Below are positions 32,250-43,695 of a stretch of DNA of 64,000 nucleotides, piece after piece; position 1 is the stretch's first letter; every line of letters begins with the position of its first letter. The position numbers and the translations under genes are program-made. A model generated the notes under the pieces. That model worked only from the letters and a program-made list of their open reading frames with translations, had not been told where the DNA came from and did no database searches. The stretch covers positions 186,001 through 250,000 of the forward strand of contig NZ_VAUP01000035.1 in assembly GCF_005871085.1 (NCBI RefSeq). Direction: 5' to 3'. This DNA comes from Xanthobacter autotrophicus (GTDB lineage Bacteria; Pseudomonadota; Alphaproteobacteria; Rhizobiales; Xanthobacteraceae).

Positions 32250-34283
32250 CTACTTCTTCTTGGCGGGTGCTGGGGCGACCGGCGCCGACACGGCCGGCTT
32301 GGCAGGAGCCTCCACCACGATCTTGCGCGGAGGCAGTAGCTGCAGCGCCTGCACCGCCTGTCCGGCGAAGCCGTTCAAAAGCTCGTTCTGGTCCGCCACC
32401 GTGGTGTTGGGCTGGACCGCCACCACCCGGCAATAGGCCGCGATCAGCGCATTGGCCACGTCGGCGGGACGCGCCTTCGGGGTCTGCTGGTACAGCGTCG
32501 TGGCGAGGGTGGAGATGGCGTCCGCAGCGAGCGGCGGCTTCGGCGTGCCGAGGAGTTTGGTGGCGGCGGCGGACAGGTCCGCCGGCACCGCCTTGCCGTC
32601 ATCCGCCGGGCAGGCGAGTTTGCCCACGAGGCTCTTCGGCTCCTTCAGCACCAGGCCCGGCCCCACCGGCAGCGCCCAGGCGATGGGCTGGCTGTCGACC
32701 GGACCGGTGACGGTCCGCCGCGACACCTCCAGCGCCGTCTGCAGGGTGAAGCGGCGCAGCTCCGCATACTTCTGCCAAGTGGGAGCGTCGCTCTTGGCCA
32801 CCACCGGGCAATAGGCGGCGGTGAGCGCGTCCACCACCGCGCCGCTGCCCGAGGTGCCCGAGGCGGCCTTGTAGGCATCCACCATCATGGGAATGGAGCG
32901 CTGGCCGCCGGCCATCATGGCGGAGAGCGCTGCCACCGCCTTCGGGTCCGGCCCGTCCGAGCCGGGGGCACCGCCCACGTCCGGGCAGGTGAAGGCGTCC
33001 GCCGCCTGCGTGCCGTAGTCCGGCGCATGGGCGGTGGCGCGCCAGGAGGCGACCATGGAAGAGGTCACATTCGGCGCGGCGGTGTTGCCCCAGGAGGTGC
33101 GCACATAATTGGCGAGATCGGCGATCTGCTGGTCGTCGAGCCGGCCGGCGAAGGACGGCATGGCGCCATAGGTGCCCCCCGTGGGCAGGCCGCCGAGCAC
33201 GGCCATGATGATGTTGTAGGGCTCCGCCGCCACCACCGCCGGATTGCCGGCCAGCGCCGGCACCGTGTCGCCGCGGCCGGCGCCCTTGTCCATGTGGCAG
33301 ACGGCGCAATTGTCCACATAGAGCGCCGAGGCGCGGGTGTAGACGGCGGCCGACAGCGGCGAGGCCGCCTGCGGGGCCGGCACGTCCGCCGGGCGAGGCG
33401 AATCGAACAGATAGGTGACGATGGCGGCGCGGTCGGCATCGGTGAGGAAACCGAGGGAGTCATGCACCACCTCGGCCATGGGGCCGAACACCGAGGTCTT
33501 GGCGGGTGCCGAGCCGGTCTTGAGAAACACCGAGAGGGTGTCCACCGTCCAGCCGTCCTTCTTCAGCGCATCGGCAGCAATGTCCGGTGCCCAGAAGCCG
33601 TCCACGTCGGCGCCGAGGAAATGGGCCTTGCCCTTGGTGGCGCCCATGATGTTGCGCGGGGTGTGGCAATCCGAGCAGTGGCCCAGCGCGTTCACCAGAT
33701 AGGCGCCGCGGTTCCAGGCCTCGCTCTTACCGGCGTCGGTGATGAAGCGGGCGTTCTGGAAGAACAGCTCCCGCCACGCCAGCATGCCGAGGCGCACGTT
33801 GAAGGGGAATTCCAGGCCATTGGCCGGCGGGGTGTTGGGAATGGGCGGAATGCGCCGCACGAAGGCCCACAGGGCCTTCATGTCGTCGTCGCTGATTTCC
33901 GTATAGGCGTCGAACGGCATGGCCGGATAGAGATAGGCGCCGTCCTTGCGGATGCCGTTGCGCACCGCGTTCACGAACTCATCGTAGGTCCACAGGCCGA
34001 TGCCGGTGGAGCGGTCCGTGGTGATGTTGGGCGAGTAGATCGCGCCGAACGGGGTGTTCAGCCCCAAGCCGCCGGCGAAGGGCTTTGCCTTGTCGCCGGT
34101 GTGGCAGGGCATGCAGTCCGCCGCCTTGGCGAGATATTCGCCGCGCACCACGAGGTCGGCGTCCTTGGCCGCGTCGGCCACCGGATAGGTGGCCATCTGC
34201 GCCAAGGCCGGCGCACCGGCGCTCAGCAAGGTGGCGGCCGCCAGCGCGGCGATGCTGCGGGAAAATCCTGAAACCCTGGCCAT
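32250..34283 (-). CDS. Triheme c-type cytochrome (alcohol-dehydrogenase cytochrome subunit-like) with duplicated C-terminal extension
   Basis: 677 aa with a signal peptide cut near LAQM (residue 30). Three heme-binding sites, CMPCH (57-61), CSDCH (203-207) and CAVCH (326-330), each sit in a cytochrome c domain with Met ligand candidates such as YPAMPF and GAMPSF. The first 410 residues resemble the triheme subunit of membrane-bound alcohol/aldehyde dehydrogenases. Beyond this is a tail of about 260 residues not expected in that family. It is built of two similar units with Cys433/Cys492 and Cys558/Cys618 and the shared motif AL-AAYC-VVA, ending in a Pro/Ala/Lys tail. No dehydrogenase gene is adjacent. 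Expected in the periplasm, passing electrons from a dehydrogenase to the respiratory chain. Confidence 0.85.
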   Translation of the reverse strand: MARVSGFSRSIAALAAATLLSAGAPALAQMATYPVADAAKDADLVVRGEYLAKAADCMPCHTGDKAKPFAGGLGLNTPFGAIYSPNITTDRSTGIGLWTYDEFVNAVRNGIRKDGAYLYPAMPFDAYTEISDDDMKALWAFVRRIPPIPNTPPANGLEFPFNVRLGMLAWRELFFQNARFITDAGKSEAWNRGAYLVNALGHCSDCHTPRNIMGATKGKAHFLGADVDGFWAPDIAADALKKDGWTVDTLSVFLKTGSAPAKTSVFGPMAEVVHDSLGFLTDADRAAIVTYLFDSPRPADVPAPQAASPLSAAVYTRASALYVDNCAVCHMDKGAGRGDTVPALAGNPAVVAAEPYNIIMAVLGGLPTGGTYGAMPSFAGRLDDQQIADLANYVRTSWGNTAAPNVTSSMVASWRATAHAPDYGTQAADAFTCPDVGGAPGSDGPDPKAVAALSAMMAGGQRSIPMMVDAYKAASGTSGSGAVVDALTAAYCPVVAKSDAPTWQKYAELRRFTLQTALEVSRRTVTGPVDSQPIAWALPVGPGLVLKEPKSLVGKLACPADDGKAVPADLSAAATKLLGTPKPPLAADAISTLATTLYQQTPKARPADVANALIAAYCRVVAVQPNTTVADQNELLNGFAGQAVQALQLLPPRKIVVEAPAKPAVSAPVAPAPAKKK

Positions 34284-34434
34284 TGTGCCCCCCGGTCGAA
34301 TTCTCGATCCGATGCTCTGGAGCATGCGCGGATCGGCTTGCCGCCCATGCCCTTCGGATAACGTCGGTTCTTTTCGCGTCAGAGCCCCGATCCGGCTCTA
34401 GCTTAGACATCTTACAAGAGAGCGACATTGATAA

Positions 34435-36747
<2,313 letters not shown>

Positions 36748-36780
36748 CGGGTCCGCTGCCAGCGCCCATTGCTCGCCCAC

Positions 36781-37167
36781 CAGCCGGCCGGGCGGCCGCG
36801 GTGTGGGACCTTGCGTCCGCATCGAGGAAAGTCCGGGCTCCACTCAGACACGGTGCCGGATAACGTCCGGCGGGGGTAACCCTAGGGAAAGTGCCACAGA
36901 AAACAAACCACCCGCGAAGGACTTTCGGGTCCGCGCGGGCCAGGGTGAAACGGTGGGGTAAGAGCCCACCGCGCGACCGGCAACGGGAGCGGCACGGCAA
37001 ACCCCACCGGGAGCAAAGTCGAATAGGGACGGCACGGGAAACCACCCCTGTCTGCGGGGCGCCGTCCGGGTTGACTGCTAGAGGCGCCGGGCAACCGGCG
37101 TCCCAGAGGAATGGTCGCCACGCGGGCGCAAGCCCGCCGTACAGAACCCGGCTTACAGGCCGGCTGG
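36781..37167 (+). ncRNA. rnpB: RNase P RNA (bacterial type A)
   Basis: Catalytic RNA that matures tRNA 5' ends. Universal blocks are present in order: GAGGAAAGTCCGGGCTCC at about 36822, the GGGGTAACCCTAGGGAAAGTG region, GGTAAGAGCCCACCG at about 36956, AGAGGAATGGTCGCC near 37105 and ACAGAACCCGGCTTACAGGC at about 37141. The 5' end (CAGCCGGCC) pairs with the 3' end (GGCCGGCTG) as stem P1, which sets the borders to within a few nucleotides. About 387 nt, normal for alphaproteobacteria. It lies between ligA and azlC. Confidence 0.95.
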
Positions 37168-37348
37168 TGCATACCCCTCCCCGAGGTGATGGGTCATGCC
37201 GTCACCCTTCATCAGCCATGCATCTGGCGCATGGCAAGCGCCGTGGCCCCCGGGGGAAAACGGGTTGGCCTTCGGTCGGGCTACGGCCATAAGGCTTCAA
37301 TCCCACCGTTTCGGTGTTGATTACCCCTTCCCCGCATTGCCCCTGCCC

Positions 37349-38059
37349 ATGACCAAGCCGCCCCCCGTTCCCCTTACCTTGCACGGCATGCTGCACGGCG
37401 CGCGCGAGACCCTCCCGCTCATGCCGGGGCTCGCCGCCTTCGGCATGGCGTTCGGCGCCGCCTCGGTACAGAAGGGCTTCTCCATGCTGGAGGCCGTCCT
37501 TTCCAGCGGCCTCGTCTTCGCCGGCCTCGCCCAGATGGTGGCGCTCGAAGGCTGGCGGGAGCAGTGGACACCGGCTGCCCTCCTCGCACTCGGCCTGCTG
37601 ACCATGACCGTCAACATGCGCCATGTGCTCATGGGGGCGTCCATGCGGCCGTGGCTGTGGTCCATGCCGGCGTGGAAAACCTACCCCTCCCTGCTGCTGA
37701 TGGCGGACAACAACTGGGCCGCCGCCATGCGCTACCACCAAGAGGGTGGCAACGACGCCGGCTATTTCGTCGGCTCGGGGCTCGTCACCTGGGTGCTGTG
37801 GGTGGTCTCCACCGCGGCCGGGCACGCCATCGGCGGCGGCATTCCCGACCCCAAGGCGGTGGGCATCGACCTGGTGGTGCCGGCCTTCTTCGTGGCCATG
37901 CTGCTGCCCAACTGGAAAGGCCGGCGCGAGGCGGTGGGCTGGGGCGTGGCGGCCGCGGTCTCCATCGCGGTCTCGTTCGTACTGGCGGGGTGGTGGTTCA
38001 TCGTCATCGGCGCCTTGGCCGGCGCGTTCGCAGGCGGGTTCACCGACGATGAGCGTTGA
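37349..38059 (+). CDS. azlC: AzlC family branched-chain amino acid exporter, large subunit
   Basis: 236-aa inner-membrane protein with about five to six hydrophobic segments. It starts MTKPPPVPLTLHGMLHGARETLPLMPGLAAFGMAFGAA, typical of AzlC, and has MTVNMRHVLMGASMRPWL in the middle. Forms the exporter with the small AzlD subunit encoded next, overlapping by 11 nt. The start follows a 180-nt leader after rnpB. Confidence 0.9.
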   Translation: MTKPPPVPLTLHGMLHGARETLPLMPGLAAFGMAFGAASVQKGFSMLEAVLSSGLVFAGLAQMVALEGWREQWTPAALLALGLLTMTVNMRHVLMGASMRPWLWSMPAWKTYPSLLLMADNNWAAAMRYHQEGGNDAGYFVGSGLVTWVLWVVSTAAGHAIGGGIPDPKAVGIDLVVPAFFVAMLLPNWKGRREAVGWGVAAAVSIAVSFVLAGWWFIVIGALAGAFAGGFTDDER

Positions 38060-38354
38060 TCCGCAGACCCTCGCCGCCATCTGCGTGATGGCGCTCGCCA
38101 CCGCTTTCAACCGGTCGGCGGGCTTCTTCCTGATGCGCCTCATCCCGGTGACACCGCGGGTGCGTCGGGTGCTGGACTGCCTGCCGGGGGCGGTGCTGGT
38201 GGCGCTGCTGGCGCCCGGCGCGGTCCATGGCGATGCCGCCATGCTGGCCGGCCTCGGCGCCGCCTTCCTCGCCGCCAAATTCACGCGCAGCGACCTTCTC
38301 GCCGTGGTGGCCGCCATGGCGACGGCGGCGGGCCTGCGCGCCCTGGGTTTCTGA
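38049..38354 (+). CDS. azlD: AzlD family branched-chain amino acid exporter, small subunit
   Basis: 101-aa membrane protein with three hydrophobic segments and the AzlD pattern NRSAGFFLMRLIPVTPRVRRVLDCLPGAVLVALLAP. Its ATG lies inside the end of azlC, so the two are coupled. Confidence 0.9.
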   Translation: MSVDPQTLAAICVMALATAFNRSAGFFLMRLIPVTPRVRRVLDCLPGAVLVALLAPGAVHGDAAMLAGLGAAFLAAKFTRSDLLAVVAAMATAAGLRALGF

Positions 38355-38373
38355 CGGCCGGCTCTACACAGCA

Positions 38374-38407
38374 AGACGCCGGCGCGGCGAGGAGCCGGCC
38401 GGCGTCT
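38374..38407. terminator. Hairpin between convergent azlD and hydrolase genes
   Basis: AGACGCCGGC and GCCGGCGTCT form a 10-bp stem around a GC-rich loop, 20 nt after azlD. Followed by GTGTGTTC, a poor T-tract, so termination is likely but not certain. Confidence 0.5.
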
Positions 38408-38465
38408 GTGTGTTCCCGATGGTCTCTTGGAACCGTGTTTCCCAGTTGCGTTCCGGAGCCGGGGC

Positions 38466-39158
38466 TCAGCCCGGGGCGCCGGGCTTGGCGGCCGCCTGGG
38501 TGCCGGGGCTGGAGGGCTCGGCGGTGGGGGCCGCAGGCGCCGCGGGAGCGGCCGGCTTGGGCTTGGGCTTCGGCTTGTTGGTGATGGACCGCACCTGGGT
38601 GATGACCTCGTCGTGCAGCCGCGGCGACTTCTCGATGTTGAAATGATCGATGGAGCCGATGGCGTCGAGGTTGCGGTTCACGATGTTGCCGCGGAAGCCG
38701 GAGCCGGCGGTGAGGCGCTTCCCGTAGCCGTTCGTGGACTGGTAATAGTTCACGAAATAACCCTGCGCCCGGCCGACCTGGGTGACACCCACCGGATCGA
38801 AGGTCACCACCAGCTTGGGCGGCACGCCGAGGGCGGTGAGGCGCTCGGCCATCTCAATGGCGGCATCCGCGCCCAGTGAATGGCCGACGATGACGATGGG
38901 CGAATTGCCCGTGGCCCGGCTTTCGGCGGCGGCCGCATCGGCAAGCTGCTGCCACTGGCCATATTCATGCACCGTGGCGACGATCCCACGCCCGTTCATC
39001 TTGGCCGCCAGATCGTCCATGCCCAGCGAAAAGACATTGGCAAGGCCGCGCAGCAAATAAACGTGACCACGGTTCTGCTGGGCCAGCGCGGGCTGGGCAG
39101 CACAGATTACGATGAGCGCTGCAAGCAGGGCTTTGGCGAAGCGCAAGCCAGACTTCAT
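38466..39158 (-). CDS. Secreted alpha/beta hydrolase (lipase-like)
   Basis: 230 aa from MKSGLRFAKALLAALIVICAAQPALAQ, a clean signal peptide. The mature protein has HVYLLRGLANVFSLGMDDLAAKM, the nucleophile elbow VGHSLGADAAIEMAE and a late His in GSIDHFNIEKSPRLHDEVI as catalytic candidate. The C-terminus is a Lys/Pro then Ala/Pro-rich tail. Lipase or esterase of the alpha/beta fold, substrate unknown; single gene. Confidence 0.75.
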   Translation of the reverse strand: MKSGLRFAKALLAALIVICAAQPALAQQNRGHVYLLRGLANVFSLGMDDLAAKMNGRGIVATVHEYGQWQQLADAAAAESRATGNSPIVIVGHSLGADAAIEMAERLTALGVPPKLVVTFDPVGVTQVGRAQGYFVNYYQSTNGYGKRLTAGSGFRGNIVNRNLDAIGSIDHFNIEKSPRLHDEVITQVRSITNKPKPKPKPAAPAAPAAPTAEPSSPGTQAAAKPGAPG

Positions 39159-39412
39159 GATGGCACCGTCCTTGATGGTGACCGAGTTCTGCCGCCAAAA
39201 GTCGGGCCGGGCAACTGCGGATCGGTTATCCGGCGCACAACCTCGGGAGCAGGCTGCATTTTTCACCACCCCGTGGCCCGACTGCATCATGCTGCATCAG
39301 CACAGGACCTAGGGTAAAAACCCTTCGTAGGTATTCACACACTACCGGCTAAGCTCATAGGTTGTATATTGATAAGCTTCGACTAAGATGGCCTCTTGGT
39401 GAGGGCACGAGC

Positions 39413-39721
39413 GTGAACGCAATTCTCACGGGATCCGTCGTCCAACGCGACGGGCGCGGCTTTCCTCCGGACCTTCAGATTCTCGCGAATCTCAGGATGG
39501 ATACGGAGCTGAAGCGAGAGCGTCAGATCCGCCGACCGGAGCCGGAAGCTCCCGATTCGCGCCCGCCCGGCAGCGTGTTGATTGTCGCCGCCCTGTCGGC
39601 CATCTCCGGCGCGGTGATGGGCCTCGTCTTCGGCGGGCACTTCACCATCGCGACGGCTGTTCTGGTCTGCGTCCCCATTGGTGTGGCCGTTGGCATGTGG
39701 GTGCGCGGGCTGGCGGGCTGA
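39413..39721 (+). CDS. Small two-helix membrane protein, hypothetical
   Basis: 102 aa from a GTG preceded by GAGGG. A charged N-terminal half (MDTELKRERQIRRPEPEAPDS) is followed by two hydrophobic segments (VLIVAALSAISGAVMGLVFGG and IATAVLVCVPIGVAVGMWV). No family recognised. The TTG at 39362 or ATG at 39497 are other possible starts. Open frame and membrane pattern support a real gene, but weakly. Confidence 0.4.
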   Translation: MNAILTGSVVQRDGRGFPPDLQILANLRMDTELKRERQIRRPEPEAPDSRPPGSVLIVAALSAISGAVMGLVFGGHFTIATAVLVCVPIGVAVGMWVRGLAG

Positions 39722-39758
39722 GTCCGGCCGCCCCGCGCCGTTTCCAGGATCGTTTGCG

Positions 39759-40454
39759 TCAGGCCCCGCCCACCAGCAGCCCACCCACCAGCAGAACATG
39801 TAGGCTGCGGGGGCCGTGGGCACCCAGCAGCAGCGTCTGCTCGATGTCGGCGGAACGCGACGGACCGGTGATCCAGTTCACCGTGCGCGGCATCACCCCC
39901 GGCCCGAACTGCTCGCGCAGGCGCGTCCACACGCTCTCGTAGTCGCCAGCCACATCGGCCGCATCCACCACCACCAGGTGATGATCCGGCAGAAGGTTCA
40001 GCGTGCTGGGATTGTCGGGGCCCGAAAGCATCACCAGCGTGCCCGATTCGGCCACGCCAGCGAAGGCATGGGACAGGCCCGCGAGCTGGCGCCCGTCGGA
40101 GGCGCCGATCCAGACGTCGAGGTTGGGCTCGCGGTGCCATGGAAGCGACGCCAGACGGGCATCGCCGCCGCGCAGGATGGTCGGCGGCAGGTTACGGCCG
40201 CGCAGATAGGCCGCGACCGCGCCGGGCACATCATCCGCGCTCGGCAGATGGTCAATGCTGGCGGCAGCCGCCACCACCATGTCCTTGAAGAGGGCGAGCC
40301 GCTCGGCCGCCGGAAGCTGGGCGCGGGCAGGCACGAGGCCGCGCGGATGCCCGGCGAGCCGGCCGTCCACCTCCTGCCGGCGCGGCGCCTCCTGCGAGGT
40401 GACGCCCAGCGCGCGGCGGACCGAGGCGAAGACCGTGTCGCGGGAAGAGGTCAT
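39759..40454 (-). CDS. lutC: Lactate utilization protein C
   Basis: 231 aa, LUD domain protein: starts MTSSRDTVFASVRRALG, with VWIGASDGRQLAGLSHAFAGVAESGTLVM and LNLLPDHHLVVVDAADV, ending in TGPSRSADIEQTLLLGAHGPRSLHVLLV. These are the conserved blocks of LutC/LldG. Acts with LutA and LutB in oxidation of L-lactate to pyruvate. Overlaps lutB by 4 nt (ATGA). Confidence 0.92.
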   Translation of the reverse strand: MTSSRDTVFASVRRALGVTSQEAPRRQEVDGRLAGHPRGLVPARAQLPAAERLALFKDMVVAAAASIDHLPSADDVPGAVAAYLRGRNLPPTILRGGDARLASLPWHREPNLDVWIGASDGRQLAGLSHAFAGVAESGTLVMLSGPDNPSTLNLLPDHHLVVVDAADVAGDYESVWTRLREQFGPGVMPRTVNWITGPSRSADIEQTLLLGAHGPRSLHVLLVGGLLVGGA

Positions 40455-41911
40455 GGGCGGGCGTCCCTGTTGGCGTGCCGGGTATTGCGCGCGGCCTTCT
40501 GGGCGCGCCACTGGGCCTGGAAGGTGCCGCCCTCGGGCGCCGGGAAATCGCGGTGGCCGGTCCAGCCACCGGCGAGCGGCAACGAAGCGAAGCGCCCTTT
40601 CTTGCGGCCGAGGACGGACAGCAGCTTCATGGCAAGGCCCGTCGCCGGCCGGTACAGCCAGCCGCGCCGCGCGAAGAAACCCCACACAGCAAGGCCGTAG
40701 CGCTGGGGCGCCGGCGTGAGGTGCCGCTCGAACTCCTTCTCCCGCCAATGCCGCATGAGCTTGGGCAGGGGGATGCGCACCGGGCACACCTCTTCGCAGC
40801 GGCCGCAGAAGGTGGAGGCGTTGGGCAGGTTGGCGCCCTTCTCGATGCCGATGAGGGCGGGGGTCAGAACCGATCCCATGGGACCGGGATAGACCCAGCC
40901 ATACGCATGCCCGCCCACCGCATGGTAGACTGGACAATGGTTCATGCAGGCGCCGCAGCGGATGCAGCGCAGCATCTCCTTCAGCGGGCCCCCGAGCATG
41001 CCGGAGCGGCCGTTGTCGAGGATCACCACGTGATACTCCCCCGGCCCGTCCGGATCGCCGGGGCGGCGCGGGCCGGTGGAGAAGGTGGTGTAGACGCTCA
41101 TCTCCTGCCCGGTGGCCGAGCGGGCGAGCACGCGCAGGAGCTGGCTCACGTCCTCCAGCGTCGGTACCAGCTTTTCCAGCGAGGCCAGCACGATGTGCGC
41201 CTTGGGCAGGGTCTGGGTGAGGTCGCCGTTGCCCTCGTTGGTGACGATGATGGAGGTGCCGGTCTCCGCCACCAGGAAGTTGGCACCGGTGATGCCCACG
41301 TCCGCCACCAGGAACTTCTGGCGCAGCTCGCCCCGCGCCTCGGCCAGCAGCGCCGTGGGCTCGGAGAGGTTGCGCTCGGGGGCGAGGTGCGCATGGACGC
41401 GGCGGAAGTCCTCCTCCACCTGCTCCTTGTTGAGGTGGATGGCGGGGGCGATGATGTGGGACGGCGCTTCGCCGCGGATCTGGATGAGATATTCGCCGAG
41501 ATCCGTCTCCACGGGCTCGATGCCGGCGCTCTCCAGGTGATCGTTGAGGCCGATCTCTTCCGAGATCATGCTCTTGCCCTTGGTCACGGTCCGTGCGCCA
41601 AGGTCGCGGCAGATCTTCGTGACGATGTCCCGCGCCTCGGCCGCGTCCACCGCGAAATGCACATGGCCGCCGGCCGCCTTCACCTTCTCCTCGAAGCGCT
41701 CCAGATAGAGGTCGAGGTGGGCCAGCGTGTGGTTCTTGATGTCCCGCGCCGAGTCGCGCAGGGCGTCGAACTCCGGCAGCTTTTCCGCCGCTGCCGTCCG
41801 CTTGCCGATGAAGCCCGGCCCGACCTTGGACAGCGCCGCCTGCAGCGGCACATCGGCCAGGGCGCGCTTCGCATTGTCCTTGAAACGGGGCGAGGTGATC
41901 TCGACGCTCAT
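40451..41911 (-). CDS. lutB: Lactate utilization iron-sulfur protein B
   Basis: 486 aa. N-terminal LUD domain (about 60-300; HVHFAVDAAEARDIVTKICRDLG and KGKSMISEEIGLN) and a ferredoxin domain with two cluster motifs, CIRCGACMNHCPVY and CGRCEEVCPVRIP. C-terminal DUF3390-type tail. Middle gene of lutABC, with ATGA overlaps on both sides. Confidence 0.95.
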   Translation of the reverse strand: MSVEITSPRFKDNAKRALADVPLQAALSKVGPGFIGKRTAAAEKLPEFDALRDSARDIKNHTLAHLDLYLERFEEKVKAAGGHVHFAVDAAEARDIVTKICRDLGARTVTKGKSMISEEIGLNDHLESAGIEPVETDLGEYLIQIRGEAPSHIIAPAIHLNKEQVEEDFRRVHAHLAPERNLSEPTALLAEARGELRQKFLVADVGITGANFLVAETGTSIIVTNEGNGDLTQTLPKAHIVLASLEKLVPTLEDVSQLLRVLARSATGQEMSVYTTFSTGPRRPGDPDGPGEYHVVILDNGRSGMLGGPLKEMLRCIRCGACMNHCPVYHAVGGHAYGWVYPGPMGSVLTPALIGIEKGANLPNASTFCGRCEEVCPVRIPLPKLMRHWREKEFERHLTPAPQRYGLAVWGFFARRGWLYRPATGLAMKLLSVLGRKKGRFASLPLAGGWTGHRDFPAPEGGTFQAQWRAQKAARNTRHANRDARP

Positions 41912-42708
41912 GGGGTTTTCTCCGGAGCGGGTTCGCCGAGGGCGGGGGCATCGCCCATGCCCGCGAGCACCTCGGCCACGTGGCGCACCACCACCGGGCG
42001 GCCCTGGCGCTGGAGCTTCCCGGCCATGTTCATGAGGCAGCCCAGATCCCCCGCCAGAAGCGTGTCCGCCCCAGAGGCTGCGATGTTGGCCGTCTTCTTC
42101 TCCACGATGGCGTTGGAGACATCGGGATATTTCACGCAGAAGGTGCCGCCGAAGCCGCAGCAGGTGTCGGCGTCCGCCATCTCGGCGAGGGTCAGCCCCT
42201 CCACCGAGGCAAGCAGCGCGCGCGGCTGGTCCTTCACCCCCAGTTCGCGCAGGCCGGAGCAGCTGTCGTGATAGGTGACGGTGCCGTCATAGGCCGCCTC
42301 CACCCGCGTCACCCCGCGCACGTCCACCAGGAACGACACCAGCTCGTGGACCTTGGCGCAGAAGCGGTCCACGCGCCCCGTCCAGTCCGGCTCGCCGGCG
42401 AACAGCTCGGGATAATGGGCCTTGATCATGCCGGCGCAGGAGCCGGACGGCGCCACTACGTAATCGAAATTCTCGAACGCCGCGATCACCTGCTCGGCCA
42501 GGGCGCGGGCGGTGGCCCGGTCGCCGGAATTGAAGGCGGGCTGGCCGCAGCAGGTCTGCGCCGGCACGTCCACGTCGCAGCCGGCATCCTCCAGCAGCTT
42601 TGCCGCCGCGAACCCGATGGAGGGCCGAATCATGTCCACGAGGCAGGTACAGAACAGGCCGACCCGCGGCGGCGACAGGTCCGCATTCCGTGGCGAGGAG
42701 AAGGGCAT
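41908..42708 (-). CDS. lutA: Lactate utilization Fe-S oxidoreductase A
   Basis: 266 aa with the two CCG domains of the heterodisulfide-reductase-type family: TCCGQPAFNSGD and DTCCGFGGTFCVKYPDVS. Starts MPFSSPRNADLSPPRVGLFCTCLVD. First gene of lutABC; no regulator gene is adjacent. Confidence 0.93.
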   Translation of the reverse strand: MPFSSPRNADLSPPRVGLFCTCLVDMIRPSIGFAAAKLLEDAGCDVDVPAQTCCGQPAFNSGDRATARALAEQVIAAFENFDYVVAPSGSCAGMIKAHYPELFAGEPDWTGRVDRFCAKVHELVSFLVDVRGVTRVEAAYDGTVTYHDSCSGLRELGVKDQPRALLASVEGLTLAEMADADTCCGFGGTFCVKYPDVSNAIVEKKTANIAASGADTLLAGDLGCLMNMAGKLQRQGRPVVVRHVAEVLAGMGDAPALGEPAPEKTP

Positions 42709-43029
42709 GGCATCCCGGGCGTTGTGGGTGTGCGCGCGGCACCGGTGGGCGGTCGCGCATTTTAGAACGATTCATATAGCACCCGGCCCGGCGCCCCGAA
42801 AAGGCGCGTGCAGGCAGGCGCCGTGTCTCGGTTTGAAAGAAGCGCGCAGGCCTGCTCCCTCTCCCGCGTTCGGAGGAGGGGTGGGGAGGGGGCACGGCAC
42901 CGGGCAGAACACAGGGGCAGGTTGGCGGAGCGGGTCTGCCCCCACCCTGCCCTCCCCCGCACGCGGGAGAGGGTTCCCGGTGTGCCCAGTCAAAGCGGCA
43001 GATTTCAAAACGGAGACGCCGCTGCCCGC
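42709..43029. other. Gene-free spacer before lutA
   Basis: 321 bp upstream of lutA and downstream of the convergently oriented L,D-transpeptidase stop. It holds the large inverted repeat described separately and presumably the lutABC promoter near 42710-42790, where an AT-rich TTCATATAG patch occurs. No coding sequence seen. Confidence 0.5.
42855..42980. repeat. Large imperfect inverted repeat (MITE/BIME-like)
   Basis: Arms CTCCCTCTCCCGCGTTCGG.. with ..GAGGGGTGGGGAGGGGGC and, inverted, GCCCCCACCCTGCCCTCCCCCGCACGCGGGAGAGGG, each about 40-45 bp, around a 50-bp centre. Looks like a dispersed intergenic palindromic element. No transposase or obvious target-site duplication seen. Confidence 0.6.
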
Positions 43030-43584
43030 TCACGGCTCGATCAGCAGCCGCGGCGCACGGGACAGCCGGGACAGCAGCCGCAGCATGTCGGCCCGCCTCA
43101 AGGCCACGCAGCCCTCGGTGGGCCGGAAGCCGGGACGGGCCAGATGGACGAACACCGCCGAACCCCGCCCCGCCACCCGCGGGCGGGTGTTGTGGTCGAG
43201 CACCAGCACCAGATCATAGAGCCCATCGTCCCGCCACATGCGCTCGTGGGAGATGTTTCGGGCGCCGCCCATGGGGAGGGCGACGGGCTGGTTGTAGCGC
43301 CGGTCGGCGGCGTCATCACACCAGCCGTCACCGGGCTTCAGCGCCCGGCAAGGCAGGCGCGTCACCGGGCGCGGGCCGTGGTCGGGCCGGTAGAGGAGAC
43401 GCACGATCCGCCAATGTCCGCCGGGGGTTCGCCCGTCGCCCTCGCGCTTGTCGAAGGCGATCCCGGAGCGCCCGAGCGCCACCGGAAGGGTGAGGCCGCC
43501 GTAGTGCAAAATGCCGAGATGAGGGGGCCCCGGACGTCGCCTGACCCTGATTCGGGAGATGCCCACAGGATATCGCTCGATCAT
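43030..43584 (-). CDS. L,D-transpeptidase family protein (YkuD type)
   Basis: 184 aa without a signal peptide. The C-terminal half has the catalytic block: His in VFVHLARPGF and the cysteine in RPTEGCVALRRADM, the H-x..-S/T-x-G-C pattern of YkuD domains. PLGQ-like REGDGRTPGGHWRIVRLLYRPD matches the family's substrate strand. Chosen start is MIERYPVGISRIRVRR; a longer ATG at 43647 adds an unlike extension. Short, non-secreted YkuD proteins of this kind are common in Hyphomicrobiales. Confidence 0.82.
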   Translation of the reverse strand: MIERYPVGISRIRVRRRPGPPHLGILHYGGLTLPVALGRSGIAFDKREGDGRTPGGHWRIVRLLYRPDHGPRPVTRLPCRALKPGDGWCDDAADRRYNQPVALPMGGARNISHERMWRDDGLYDLVLVLDHNTRPRVAGRGSAVFVHLARPGFRPTEGCVALRRADMLRLLSRLSRAPRLLIEP

Positions 43585-43695
43585 GACGTAGTGTAATACC
43601 CCCCGACGCTCGTCCATGGATGGAAATTTGCGCCAAGCCATGGACATGCTCTACTTGCGCGATTCGCGCGCCTGCAAGGGCGCAGGAGGAATTGA

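Noticed and set aside
36889-37347. Small open frames over the ligA-azlC interval
   Set aside because: The interval is the RNase P RNA gene; open frames there are incidental.
39759-41951. 730-codon frame spanning lutB and lutC as one protein
   Set aside because: Its lutB part is in the wrong phase and lacks the ferredoxin motifs; lutB and lutC are separate genes overlapping by ATGA.
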